A stretch of 64,000 nucleotides of DNA from Bathynomus jamesi (GCA_023014485.1 JAJOZX010008846.1:1-64000); one strand, 5' to 3'. Shown: positions 1 through 10,172, counted from the first letter of the stretch. Notes: generated from the letters alone by a model not told the origin. Program-made: numbers and translations.

Positions 1-894
1 AGTAAGTAATAGACACCTTCCACTTTTCCCGAGCTTTTTTATTTAATAATAGGAAATTATTGAATCGCTATATTTAGAATCGTGTTGCTTTCCTCTTTGC
101 ATTCTCTAAATCTGACACACGTCTGGCATTTCATTGATAAACTTTGTTATTTTCTCATTAGGTACTGCACACCCCATTCTTTTTATGCTTTGACAAAGCT
201 TTCCCTGAATGTCGGCTTCGTTTGCCGCCTCCTTAATGGCCTATTCAATTCCATGGGTGTCATGCCATATATATATATATATATATAATATATATATATA
301 TTATATATATATTATTTATTTTTTTTTATTTTTTTTTTTATTTTTTATTTTTTTTAAGGTAGCACGATTGGTCGGCCGACTGTTGATGCAATAATGCAAT
401 ATTGACAACCTCGAAATATAGTTCAGGACACTTCAAATATTAGTGATTCAGTATAGTGTCAACATAAAAGTAGTAACTTTTTGTCGCTATATTTCAATTT
501 CAGTTACGAAAACAAATTATTGCTATTTTATTATTTATTAAAGTTTTATTTTTTCATCATTACTCCAGCATCAATATTACTAAGGCACATGTTTTAATTA
601 ACATTACATCAAGATTTATACCGAAATTTCATCAAAATTTCAGCATTGAAACCACATCATTCTGTCATTTTACCGTTTTGTCAGAACTGAAGCAAGACAT
701 TATCCCTCCTTGATGTGTCTCGCAATTTAATACCGATTTTGCGTCGTTTATTCGGGTTTTGAGGCATTTTGATTATCAATATAATCTTGTTATAGCTACA
801 TCGCTTCAACAATATGTAAACAGCGTAGATGGTGTTGCATTTTATAATATATATAATATATATATATATATATTATATATATATATATATATAT

Positions 895-980
895 GATGCA
901 AATCCACAAGGAAAAATAAAAATGATTCCAAGGTCTTTCGTGTATTCAAAAAGGGGTTTGTGGGTTTGCATCATTCATTC
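895..980. repeat. PLE terminal fragment with half a hammerhead
   Basis: GCAAATCCACAAGGAAAAA, then GATTCCAAGGTCTTTCGTG: complement of CACGAAAGACCTTGGAATC, the GAAA-stem III-stem I portion of the PLE hammerhead; the CUGANGA half is missing. Confidence 0.5.
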
Positions 981-1008
981 ATTTCACGTGTTTAATTGTG
1001 AAATTCAT

Positions 1009-1009
<1 letters not shown>

Positions 1010-1068
<59 letters not shown>
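1010..1068. repeat. (TA)n(GA)n microsatellite
   Basis: TA run then GA run, 40 bp upstream of the caspase exon acceptor. Confidence 0.95.
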
Positions 1069-1070
<2 letters not shown>

Positions 1071-1108
1071 TATGTTGATATGGGATTCTTTTTATTATTT
1101 TAAGTTAG

Positions 1109-1298
1109 TGAAGAAGACCATTCGGACTGCGACTCTCTGGCACTGGTTTTCATGAGTCACGGAACTTTCGACGAGAACACCAAAGAACAGTGGCTCTGGA
1201 CGTTCGATGATAAAATATATCCACAAGATCTTTGGAAAAATTTCACTGGTTCAAAATGTCTCTCTCTGGCTGGGAAGCCAAAACTATTTTTCATTCAG
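1109..1298 (+). CDS. caspase, internal exon with catalytic His (SHG)
   Basis: Third-from-last exon of a caspase, a cysteine protease that cuts after Asp in apoptosis or immune signalling. The reading frame begins in a split codon at 1109 after a TTAG acceptor and gives EEDHSDCDSLALVFMSHG, the p20 segment containing the catalytic histidine (SHG), then ends with KPKLFFIQ just before the GT donor at 1299. KPKxFFIQ directly precedes the active-site cysteine motif in the family. Upstream exons (p20 N-terminus and any CARD/DED prodomain) are not recognisable in 1-1108 and presumably lie outside the window. No frameshift or stop. Recognition is by motif, without a search; the exact acceptor is inferred. 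Confidence 0.88.
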
Positions 1299-1602
1299 GT
1301 AATGCAAGCATCGTCGGTTCACTAATTTGTTTGTTTCGTTTATGTCAACCCTGTATCCAACCAAATTTACAGTTTTTTGACGTTTGTATGTACTGTACAC
1401 ACCAAATGGGTAATGGAAACTATTAATCTAAAAATAGAATGATTGGCTTTCGAAAGTCCTAGCTGTTGAAGCGTATGAAAATGGAATAAAATACAGAAAG
1501 ACAAAATTCCTTTCCACGCACAATATTGAACGTCCAGCATCAGAAATAAACACACAAATGCCACCAAAAACTGTTAACGGAATACTCGTCACATCCAAAC
1601 AG

Positions 1603-1750
1603 GCTTGCAGAGGCCCCGAAACGGACAGAGGAGTAGCTGTTAAGAAGGCGATGAGGGTAGTGACGGATGGGGTTGTCGTGAGGCCTTTAGAGAAACGATA
1701 CACGCTTCCTTCTCACGCAGACATGCTCATAATGTGGGCTTCGTTTCCAG
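1603..1750 (+). CDS. caspase, exon with active-site Cys (QACRG)
   Basis: Joins the previous exon in phase 0 to make FFIQ|ACRG, the caspase active-site pentapeptide QACRG with the nucleophilic cysteine. The intron is 304 bp (GT 1299 to AG 1601-1602). The exon continues through a linker holding two candidate aspartate processing sites (ETD|RG and VTD|G) between the large and small subunits, then ADMLIMWASFPG, the beta strand that opens the small subunit. It ends in phase 1 at a CAG|GTAAG donor (1750/1751). The ORF seen by a simple scan starts 45 bp upstream inside the intron; the splice-based start is preferred because it restores the motif exactly. Confidence 0.9.
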
Positions 1751-2204
1751 GTAAGAAACGTGACGAAAGTCGCGTCCGGTCGGAAGTTTTTGGAGTAAGA
1801 AATTATACATTTAACTTAGACGAATGTTTCAAATTTGATGGAAACGTTTTGGTAAATTACAGAACGTAGTAGGAATAATAAAAACAACCATAAAATAAAT
1901 AGAGTTTTACTTTTAAGGCACTACGCTTATATGTCTAGGATAGGCCTAAAGTAAACACACGTCATCAGTATCTTATAGATAGCCGTTCTATGTGCTTTAT
2001 GTAAGACTTGGACACGTTGATTTGGACACATGATTTATACATGCCTAAACAGCTATGGTAATCTGCACCAAATTTAGTATACAAATTAAAAAGAGAACCA
2101 GGGAAGGATTTAGTAACACACTCATCCCTCACAGTTTTCCCTTAGGTTGTTTTTTGGGAGTCTTTTGTTGCGCAAGGCGCAGCGGGCACTGTAGTATATA
2201 TACT

Positions 2205-2475
2205 GTATGTTAGCGGCAATAAACGAAACCAGGCATTAAGATAATGCTTAGGCAATAAGCTGAAAGCTAAGAATGCATATAACATTAGTTACAATGGTCA
2301 CTTTCAATGTTTAGGTTATGTTATGTTAGGTTAGGTTGGGTTAGGTTGTACTTATTATTACAGCTATATAAATAGGCATTATAATTGTGATTGATTATTA
2401 TAGATGCATTCTTAGCTTTCGCTTACTGCCTAGGTATTAAGCTTAATGTTGGATTTTGCTTATTGCTGCTAACAT
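2205..2475. mobile_element. MITE with ~75-bp TIRs inside caspase intron 2
   Basis: Inverted ends: GTATGTTAGCGGCAATAA at the left and its imperfect complement TTATTGCTGCTAACATA at the right, with similarity continuing about 75 bp inward. The centre holds TTAGGTTAGGTTGGGTTAGG-type sequence. No ORF. Target duplication not resolved because both flanks are TA repeats. Confidence 0.6.
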
Positions 2476-2534
2476 ATATATATAATAACACGTGAATAAT
2501 ATTTATGATGAAAATAACGACGAAGGAAAATAAA

Positions 2535-2866
2535 AGACGAAATAGTGCCAAGCGCTTTCGTCTAATACATCCTCAAGAACACCAAAAGTAATTATAAGAT
2601 TGAGACTATATACCGTATATAGATCACAAATATCACAAAGCGCCTTGCCCTTCATGAGAAGGGCAAGACGCTAAAACTCTGATAGCTCTTCCACGTGAAC
2701 TGTATGTTCATCCTAAATATTTTCTGCACCAATCATATTTTTGTTTTTTCTTTGTGATCTATATATAGTCTCAGTCTTATGATTAATTTCAGTGTTCCTG
2801 AGGATGTCATTACACGAAAGCGCTTGAGCACTTCTTTGTGTTTTATTTTCCTTCGTGTTTATTTTC
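2535..2866. mobile_element. inverted pair of Penelope-like element termini (intron 2)
   Basis: Two related terminal sequences of a PLE face each other (about 2535-2625 and 2745-2866). Both carry CGAAAGCGCTT and CTTTCCTTCG/TTTTCCTTCG type signatures, as at 46.1-47.5 kb. The right copy has a complete hammerhead-like motif; in the left copy the CUGA core is mutated. No coding sequence remains between them. Confidence 0.6.
2791..2832 (+). ncRNA. hammerhead-ribozyme-like motif of a PLE terminus
   Basis: Order AGTGTTC - CTGAGGA - short stem II - GAAA - GCGCTT - GAGCACT. Stem I pairs AGUGUUC with GAGCACU (one G-U), the cores CUGANGA and GAAA are intact, and stem III is the self-complementary GCGC typical of PLE hammerheads. 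Stem II is imperfect in this copy, so activity is doubtful. Confidence 0.55.
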
Positions 2867-3028
2867 ATCATATATATATATATATATTATATATTATATA
2901 TATATATATATATATCAGTGATATTGGACTCGAGACCTTTTTTTCTGGTCTCGGTCTCTGGTGCTTAGGTCTCGGTCTCGGCCATGGTGGTCTCGACTAC
3001 ATCACTGAGATATATATAAATCTTTCAG

Positions 3029-3291
3029 GACACTACGCTTTCAAATCTAACAACAATGGCATAAGAGGCAGTGTATTCATTCACTTCCTGTCCAAAGTGT
3101 TCGCGGAAGAAGGAACGAAGGAAAGTCTCGCATCTCTTCTGCTTCTAATCACCAGAAACGTTGCTTTGGAATTCGAGTCTTTCAATCCATCCATCGAACA
3201 TATAGATTCGAATAAACAGATTCCTATGACAGAAAGCACTCTTCTCAGACACACGTTTTTCAAACCAAAGACGGATGTGAAAATGTTATAA
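3029..3291 (+). CDS. caspase, last exon (p10 small subunit) and stop
   Basis: The acceptor TTTCAG at 3023-3028 restores the split Gly codon, giving FPGHYAFKSNNNGIRGSVF, the small-subunit region that builds the S1/S3 pocket, followed by helices and a tail ending LRHTFFKPKTDVKML and a TAA at 3289-3291. Length (86 codons after the junction) fits a p10 subunit. Oddity: most caspases have SWR followed by GSWF here; this one has AFK and GSVF, so the usual S1-pocket Arg is replaced by Lys and a conserved Trp by Val. Intron 2 (1751-3028) is long and carries a MITE and PLE debris. A mariner remnant begins about 15 bp after the stop. Confidence 0.86.
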
Positions 3292-3304
3292 AATGAAGAA
3301 TAGC

Positions 3305-3905
3305 CGATATATCGGGTGGTTTTTAAACATCTGACATTTCAAAAGGTTTGTATTCTTCTTATTAATTGAAATAAAAGCGTGAAATTTTTACTGTACTTTT
3401 ACTACACTTTTACTACACTTTTACTACACGTGGGAAATTAGTCCCCTAGTGCAAAACATGCTCTACGTGATGTTCATCTCGGCTCACGATATTTACCCGA
3501 TACTTTTGACGGAAGAATCCTGTCCAACAGATTTCCCGCTGTTTATGATGAAGGAATATCATGGTCTCCAACATCACCAGATCTAAACCCCCCCGTGACT
3601 TTTATCTGTGGGATTATTTAAAGGATAAAGTATTTAAACAGAATTCACACACAATGGAAGAATTGAAAACGTTAAATGGACAAGAAATTTCTCAGTTTCA
3701 ACAGGTGCTCCGTCCAGAGTACTGCAAAATTTTGTTGTTCGTGTGCAAAGAGTTAATGAGCTGAGAGGACATTAATAGAGCATTTTTTTTCATTAGGGAG
3801 ACTAATTCCCAAAGTGTAAAGAAGGTATACTAAAAATTTCATGCTTTTACTTCAGTTAATAAATAAACAAAAGCCTTTTAAAGTGTTAGATGTTTAAAAA
3901 ATTTA

Positions 3906-3910
<5 letters not shown>
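3305..3910 (+). mobile_element. mariner/Tc1-like element remnant with transposase 3' end
   Basis: The inverted ends share TTTTTAAACATCT and surrounding bases (left from 3307, right to about 3908). A + strand reading (3561-3764) contains a WSP..SPDLNPP signature, frameshifted, then DFYLWDYLKDKVF and a C-terminal tail, which is the last third of a mariner-type transposase around the third catalytic acid. The N-terminal half is missing. It starts about 15 bp after the caspase stop, and an AATAAA at 3369-3374 lies inside it, so it may supply the caspase 3' UTR. Confidence 0.7.

Positions 3911-3953
<43 letters not shown>
3909..3953. repeat. (TA)n microsatellite
   Basis: Uninterrupted TA dinucleotides adjoining the mariner right end. 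Confidence 0.95.
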
Positions 3954-3956
<3 letters not shown>

Positions 3957-4470
3957 CGATAGAATCGTTCCTAGGGAATCGGATCCTTATTAATCAATGG
4001 GTTTATGTAGGTCCCGTGTGCATTGCTTGTTAAAAGCAAAATTATGGTGGATTTAATGTCCTATAGTGACTGATAAGGTTTACAAATTACCCCGTTGCCA
4101 TTTTTTCCTATTGGCCAAAGCTTAACTGTCGCCGGACTTCGAATTTTCGCCAACTTAGACGGAACAGTAGGAGGGGACTGTATCAACCCCCGGCCATTTA
4201 CGCATCCGATGTGCTAGAAAGATAATTCAGACGCTATTAGATAGAGCTTTTGAAGTACTACAACTTTAATGAAGATAATGTTTCGATGCTTCAAGTGGTT
4301 GACCTCTTAGGTCAGGTCAACTGATGTAATTCAGCATCTATGGTTTTATTGGCAAATTCGACTTATATATACTATATCTAGAAAATTTATTATTGCATTT
4401 GTGTTTGAAAAGCCACTTGGGAGCTCTTAAGACGACTGACATTTCTCTTGTTTGAAAAGACATCCTCCCT
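3954..4470. other. no gene recognised
   Basis: Moderate-GC stretch with short ORFs only; no inverted ends or coding similarity that I recognise. Confidence 0.5.
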
Positions 4471-5081
4471 GGACGTCACAATGAACGTTTTGTCACTATC
4501 TCTAAGTGCTCAATGCTTTTCATCGTTAAGTAGGCCATCAATTCATCATTTATCTTAATACTGGCAAGGAACAGCTTTCCAGTAACATTTACTATTGCAG
4601 TGATGTCTCTCACATGGTAGGCAACTGGTGTGATTCCACCACTTCTTTCACGAGTTGCTGTCTTCATTGATTCTGGAACATTATATCTGTCAAACACAAA
4701 TGTGCTTCATCATACTCCTTTACTCTTGAATCATGTGTTTGCAAGAAGTGATTTGCCAGCTCAGCCAGCTTTAACACTCATGGGCTTTCCAATGGCTTGG
4801 ACGATTGCCATGCCATCGAATACTGCAACTTTCTTTGTAGAGGTGTCATCAGTCTCTGTCTCCATCTCAGATGGCAAATTGTCATTCTGCCTCGTAACAT
4901 TCTCCAGAATACCAAGAAGTTTCCCTTTGTCAATACAAGGAGCCAGTGATCCGTCAGGGTTGAAAAGTGCACGGGGTAGAGCGGAGAATTCATAATTTCC
5001 AATGGCATTGATGAGGTCTATCTCTGGACGAGATCGTGCTACAATCATAAGCCGGGCAAAAATGGCTCTGTCATCATACAT
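4410..5081 (-). pseudogene. degraded copy of a multicopy hypothetical protein family
   Basis: Two - strand frames join into one protein: 5081-4761 (IDLINAIGNYEFSALPRALF, then VAVFDGMAIVQAI and KPM) and 4697-4476 (MFDRYNVPESMKTATRERSGG, then AYHVRDITAI). The order matches a family of uncharacterised proteins found in many copies in arthropod and other invertebrate genomes, where VxDGMAxVQ and the FDRYDVPxSLKxATRxRR segment are typical. At least one frameshift near 4700 and loss of both ends make this a relic. I know no established function; high copy number suggests a mobile-element link. Recognition is from memory of the family pattern, not from a search. Confidence 0.55.
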
Positions 5082-5388
5082 ACACTCTCATATTTACAAA
5101 TGCACCCACACAATTTCATAGAAACCTGGTTTATGAGAGTAATGGCACAATCAATAAAGTGATATTTTTTTTAATCGAAAGGTACGTTTTTAAAGACTGG
5201 TTTCAACCATTAAATCTGAATGGAGAATATGGCAACATGATTTTCCTTATTTTTATGATGCAAAATTTTGCCAAATTATAACATGCCATGCACACGGGAC
5301 CCCTTTTTAGCAACACATGTTCACAGACTACGTATATAAGGAATATAAAGACCAGGGCGAGAGTTCCAAGCATTTTTTATAGACGTTT

Positions 5389-5720
5389 CGACCCGTGGTA
5401 ATGGAATCACCTCTCGGACCCTCCTTCGCTAATAGTTTTCTTGATCATCATGAACAAACTTGGCTCGATAATTGTCATCAAGAATTCAGACCCTTGACGT
5501 ATAAACGTTACGTTGATGATTGTTTTCTCATATTCCACTGTAGGGAGGATGCTCAGAAGCTTCTTAATTATAGTGATTATTATCACCCCAATTTAAAGTT
5601 CTCCCTTAAGATGGAAACTGAAAAGACTCTATCATTCCTTAATGTTTCAGTTACTCGGTCTCCTTATCATTTTTTAGCCACTGTTTTTAGAAAAAAAGAC
5701 CACAACTCTTCTTGAAACTA
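5389..5720 (+). pseudogene. Penelope-like reverse transcriptase fragment
   Basis: The frame MESPLGPSFANSFLDHHEQ, then RRYVDDCFLIF-like (KRYVDDCFLIF), then FSLKMETEKTLSFLNVSVTR corresponds to the RT palm of PLEs: the G/SPLGP motif, the YVDD catalytic box and the SFLDV strand follow in normal order. Only about 106 residues remain; no N-terminal RT or GIY-YIG domain is attached. The upstream 5350-5395 region contains a GACGTTTCGAC sequence like the GAAACGUC part of a PLE hammerhead on the opposite strand. Confidence 0.75.
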
Positions 5721-5899
5721 ATTTTTTCAGTTTAGTAGTACCTTGTTTCAAAATGTTAAGTATTATATCCAGGATTCGTATGGCCTATGAATTAATTTTA
5801 AAGCTGTTTTAGTAAACTAAGTTAAGTTTAATTTGTAAGTTTGTGGTTCAGATAAGGGAGAGTTGCAACTACACGTTCTTCGAAAAATAAGGAGATAAC

Positions 5900-6127
5900 T
5901 TACAGTACGTTCCATACCTAATTTTAGCGTGCAGTGATAACCAATTTGCGCAGTAATAATTTCAATTTGTTCAGTGATAAATTGAAAAGCTGTGCAGTGA
6001 TACATTAGGTTCTATATCGGATATAGAACCTAATTTATCACTGCACAGATTTTCAACTTATCACTGCACAAATTGAAATTATTACTGCGCAAATTGGTTA
6101 TCACTGCACGCTAAAATTAGGTATGGT
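5900..6127. repeat. ~230-bp palindrome with iterated GCAGTGATAA boxes
   Basis: The arms are near-perfect complements centred near 6017 (TATATCGGATATA). Each arm has several copies of a GCAGTGATAA-like box separated by AATTTG spacers. Outer ends read GTTCCATACCTAATTTTAG and its complement. No ORF; looks like a fold-back element. No target duplication recognised. Confidence 0.75.
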
Positions 6128-6297
6128 ACTTTCACAATTATGTTTTACTTTTAAAGACAAACATATGCCGTAAACTATACAATAAAGTTTATGAACCCTT
6201 TTAAAAGTCGAAGTACCTAAATCGCCTTTTGTAACTTTAACGTTCTACGTAATAAATGGTTTCTAACGTTGACTGTACATATTCCTTCTTTCTTGGT

Positions 6298-7869
6298 CAC
6301 TAGCGGATTTACGGAGCGGGGAGCCCCCCTTTGGTCATTTTGGCGCCCCTTTTTGTCAATTTGGCGCCCCTTTTGGTCAATCTTGGCGCCCCTTCCAAAT
6401 TCTTTATAATACATTTTTTAATTTCTAAAAGCAAAAAGTACATATCTTTTTAAATTATAAAAATATAAACACAACCCTCGTAAATACCTGGCAACTTACC
6501 TTTCAATTTTATTTTTAGAAACTGTATAAAAATAATATTTCCCTTCGTATACTCAATTAAATTATGCTTTCCAGCTTTACATAGTCATTTATTAATGGTT
6601 GTAAGCATTTGTAGACACAAGGTTAATGTGCTTGTAAACCCTTTGCGTCGTATTCACATTCACGATCATCTTCTTTCTAAATGACTGATTCAGGTAATAC
6701 TTTGAACGGATGGATTAGATAACATCAATCAAATTAGTTCCAATATTTACTACCAGAAACCTGGTCTTTAACTGCATTTTAGTAAACGCTAAAAATTTGC
6801 CTGCTGGTGCTTAAAGGGTTAACATACTGTATGTATTTTTAATTCCAGTGTATTAATTATATTTATATACAGGGTGTCCCAGAATTAACTATCTATTTCA
6901 ATGAAATCGGACAAATTTTTTAAAACACACTTTTATTTATGTTTATCATGTTTAATATGTTAAAAATGTATAAATTTCTAAATTTTTTTCATAATTTTAT
7001 TTTCATAATTTTTTCATTATCTGGTCCAATGAAAGACCGTCTGAAGTCATAGAATGGCAAAGAGACTCTCCAAAAGTTAACGTGTGGCTTGGAATGACCA
7101 AATCCAAAATTTATGGCCCATTCTTCTTTGCGGCAGCAACTGTAACAGGTACGGTCTACCTTGATATGCTTCAGCAGTTTCTCGAACCACAGCTTCTTGA
7201 TGATGGCATTCTTGATAATGTTGTGTTTCAACAAGAAGCATTGATCTTTTGGCGATAAACCTTTGTTTTTATGAAACCCCATGCAAAGAAATCCAGGGGT
7301 GTCAAATCCGGAGAACGCGGAGGCCAAGGTCGAGGTCCTCCACGTCCAATTCACCGATTCGGAAGGCGTCTGTTGAGGTATTCTCGAACAATTAGAGCAT
7401 AATGACATGGTGCTCCATCTTGTTGAAACACAACATTATCAAGAATGCCATCATCAAGAAGCTGTGGTTCGAGAAACTGCTGAAGCATATCAAGGTAGAC
7501 GGTACCTGTTACAGTTGCTTCCGCAAAGAAGAATGGGCCATAAATTTTGGATTTGGTCATTCCAAGCCACACGTTAACTTTTGGAGAGTCTCTTTGCCAT
7601 TCTATGACTTCAGACGGTCTTTCATTGGAACAGATAATGAAAAAATTATGAAAATAAAATTATGAAAAAAATTTAGAAATTTATACATTTTTAACATATT
7701 AAACATGATAAACATAAATAAAAGTGTGTTTTTAAAAAATTTGTCCGATTTCATTGAAATAGATAGTTAATTCTGGGACACCCTGTATAATTAAACATTA
7801 TTTTGGCGCAATTTTTACATATGTAAAGCCCCCCCCCTCCCCATTTCGAAAATCCTAGATCCGCTACTG
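6298..7869. mobile_element. hAT-type non-autonomous element, 8-bp TSD TTCTTGGT
   Basis: Ends CACTAGCGGATTTACGG (left) and CCTAGATCCGCTACTG (right) are inverted and resemble hAT termini (CAGNRGCGGATCTAGG). They are flanked by identical 8-bp duplications TTCTTGGT at 6290-6297 and 7870-7877, the hAT target size. The interior has iterated GGCGCCCCTTTT-type repeats near the left end and C-rich sequence near the right. A separate mariner fold-back element (6868-7787) is inserted inside; without it the host element would be about 650 bp. Confidence 0.85.
6868..7787. mobile_element. fold-back (head-to-head) mariner-like element
   Basis: Begins TACAGGGTGTCCCAG and ends with the complement, at TA. The terminal inverted repeats extend into coding sequence: the same transposase segment (WLGMTKSKIYGPFFF, then TGTVYLDMLQQFLEPQLL) is read on + in the left arm and on - in the right arm (7351-7572, adding VVFQQDGAPCH with a catalytic Asp). 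The centre holds the next transposase part in the right-arm orientation (SPDLTP). It is a snap-back derivative made of two inverted 3' portions, with no N-terminal DNA-binding domain, so it is non-autonomous. Confidence 0.85.
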
Positions 7870-8255
7870 TTCTTGGTATATAAGGTCAAAAAGAAAGCAA
7901 GTTCCCGGTTAATGTCTATGCGGTCCCCACTTTGGCACTTTATTATGGTAAGAACCTTTCCTTAATCTGTTTCGAATATGTAATACGGGACCAAACGGTT
8001 TAAAATTTTCAAGTCTTGCAGAACTTTTCTTACAGTGTATAAAATTTCAAACGACACCAGCAAAGGCTAATGTTTAAGTACCAAACTACACCGGAAAAAT
8101 AAACAGTTAAAAAATTATGGCAATTATTGTAAATTGTAATATTCTAATATTTATTTTTACCAATAAAGAGTGAATTACAATTTAACAAACCACTAAAAAT
8201 TTAAAAATTATGTATTGTTTGAAAGGTCTGAGACAGCAGCCATTACAGCCATTAC

Positions 8256-8716
8256 TAGGGTATCCATACGTCCCGGTTTTCCGGGACATGTCCTGGTTTT
8301 CAGAGAGCTTTCCCGGTCTTTAGAAAAAAGTTTTCGGGACAAAAAATAAATAAGGTTTGTATTATTATATTTAGTATTCATTTACTCCGTTAAAAAGTGT
8401 TTTCAAAATAAGTAAATAATAATTATTATTGGTTTTGTTTAACCTCCTTCGCAACATCTAAGGTCACATGACGGAGGGGACCTACAGTTTTACGTGTGAT
8501 CCGAACCACGGTTCGCTACATAGTCTGGACGCAGCGGACGGTCTCCCATCCAACTACTACCCAGGCCCAATGTCGCTTAACTTCGCTGATCAACGGGAAG
8601 TGGTGTTACGACATTGGCTACGACTTAGCCCTTCAAAAGAAGTCTATAGGCTATAGAGTATAGGGCATAGATCCGCCCCTGTTCCGGTTTTTCCAAGCGC
8701 AAATCTGGACACCCTA
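8256..8716. mobile_element. hAT-type MITE, 8-bp TSD GCCATTAC
   Basis: TIRs TAGGGTATCCA (left) and TGGACACCCTA (right) are flanked by GCCATTAC at 8248-8255 and 8717-8724. TAGGG-type ends with an 8-bp duplication indicate hAT. The interior has CCGGTTTTCCGGGACATG-like sequence near the left and a 5S-rRNA-like segment. Confidence 0.85.
8485..8632 (-). pseudogene. 5S rRNA-like segment (5S-derived SINE head or pseudogene)
   Basis: Read on the - strand this has GATCAGCGAAGTTAAGC, then GGGCCTGGGTAGTA and TTGGATGGGAGACCG in the order and spacing of eukaryotic 5S rRNA, covering the internal promoter (A box, intermediate element, C box). The 5S ends are diverged. It sits inside the hAT-type MITE, so it was captured or inserted there. 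Confidence 0.7.
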
Positions 8717-8729
8717 GCCATTACTGAGC

Positions 8730-9440
8730 ATCCGTAAAGTTATCCAGCAGTATTCAGTAGAAACTAAATAACACATCAACAATGAGTACTACTCGAAAGG
8801 AACAGCAACTGATGGCATAACCACGAGACATTTATTTTAAAGTTTAAAGCATGTTTCATAGTTTGATAAAATACGTCTGATAGTTCCATATGGGTCTCAT
8901 CCTACCTTACGTGAGTTAAAGAATACAGTATTACAAGTTTACAAGCGGACGTAGAATCCTAGTTCGAGTGTTTCTAGAGAATTGTTCGTGTAATTATCCG
9001 TTCTTAAATGAAGCCAGATGAAAATATTTCTAATATTACCATTTAACTCATTCCGTAAATTTAATCCCAAAAAAGAACAGGGATTTGGAGAAGGAAAGTA
9101 ATCTAAATTGAGGGATACTTTGCCTATTTCTTTCTGTTCCTACTTCGATAAGAGTGAAGGTCTTGATGGGTTACAAAGTATTTAATAATCCAAAGTAAAT
9201 TTATAATTTTGCTCCTACATTTGTACAGTAAATGAATACGAAATGTGCCATTCTGATTTAAGACTTTCGGGACTGCACTCGTATGAGCTTACAAATCAGC
9301 AACAGTTGACAGTTCTTATTTCTCTTTCCTGAATTATAAAGATATTAAGGTGTCAGAACAGTTTCCCCACGCTAGTTAGCAGTACATTTGTATAAAGAAG
9401 AATAAGAACTTGATAGAGAGTTAATAAAATATATTTAGGA
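8730..9440. other. no gene recognised
   Basis: AT-rich sequence with no convincing ORF, inverted repeat or RNA motif. Confidence 0.5.
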
Positions 9441-9444
9441 ATTG

Positions 9445-9741
9445 TACAGTGTCCACAATGTCTTGTCACCCCAGTAAAATACTGATTTTCGTTTTTCTTT
9501 CAGGACCAATTCAATCGTGCAGCTCCTTGGAGAAGCTGCACGATTGAATCAGTCCTGAAAGTCTGCACGAATATTTTCAATGGTTTTGCCATTACGTGGT
9601 CGCTCACGGACCCAGGTACTATCCAATATACGTGGTTCAATCGTATAGTTGCTGCTATCACACATTTCAAATGGGTCTGAAAGAAAAATGAAAATCAGTT
9701 AGTATTTTACTGGGGTGACCAAACATTGTGGACACCCTGTA
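9445..9741. mobile_element. mariner-type MITE with ~55-bp TIRs
   Basis: TIRs TACAGTGTCCACAATGT and its complement (right end ACATTGTGGACACCCTGTA) continue through CCCCAGTAAAATACTGAT. Inside is a second palindrome (AATCGTGCAGCT / AGCTGCACGATT) and a - strand trace STWVRERPRNGKTIENI like the linker of a mariner transposase N-terminus. TA at both ends. Confidence 0.8.
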
Positions 9742-9934
9742 TGCCTAAGGGTCAAACACTATTTCAATGCTGTTAGGAATCTTTTTTTAAATAATATACA
9801 GTATGATTTACGTGAGCCTTCTATTGTAAATTCGGAATAGCAACTTAGAGTTGACGATGTTTTGGGTCGAAGAAAAGGGAGATAATCTTTCACAATGGGA
9901 TTTGCGATGTGGAATGTACGCGTATATGCGCAAG

Positions 9935-10172
9935 TACAGTGCGTTCGAAAAGTCTCTCCGCAGTCAATGTGCTTGTTGTCAAAAGTGTTTGACAACACGT
10001 GTAGACGAGTTGCTCTGTGCCTGCAAAATGGTGGAAAACACTTTCAACACATGCTGTAAAATCAAAAGGTTACGTAATAAAATCACTAAATCATGGTTGA
10101 TTGAAAACATTGTAGTTTTCAATTTCCTACGCGTTTAACATAGCACTGCGGAGAGACTTTTCGAACGCACTA
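9935..10172. mobile_element. Tc1/mariner-type MITE
   Basis: TA followed by CAGTGCGTTCGAAAAGTC at the left and its complement at the right; TIRs of about 27 bp through CTCTCCGCAGT. About 238 bp, with no transposase remnant. Confidence 0.85.

Noticed and set aside
82..1041. ORFs ending in IYIYIYI stretches
   Set aside because: They translate TA microsatellites; no codon structure or similarity. The same applies to similar ORFs at 22.1, 26.9, 34.0, 46.2, 47.3 and 59.3 kb.
3081..3263. - strand ORF opposite the last caspase exon
   Set aside because: Shadow of the + strand exon, which has splice-site and motif support.
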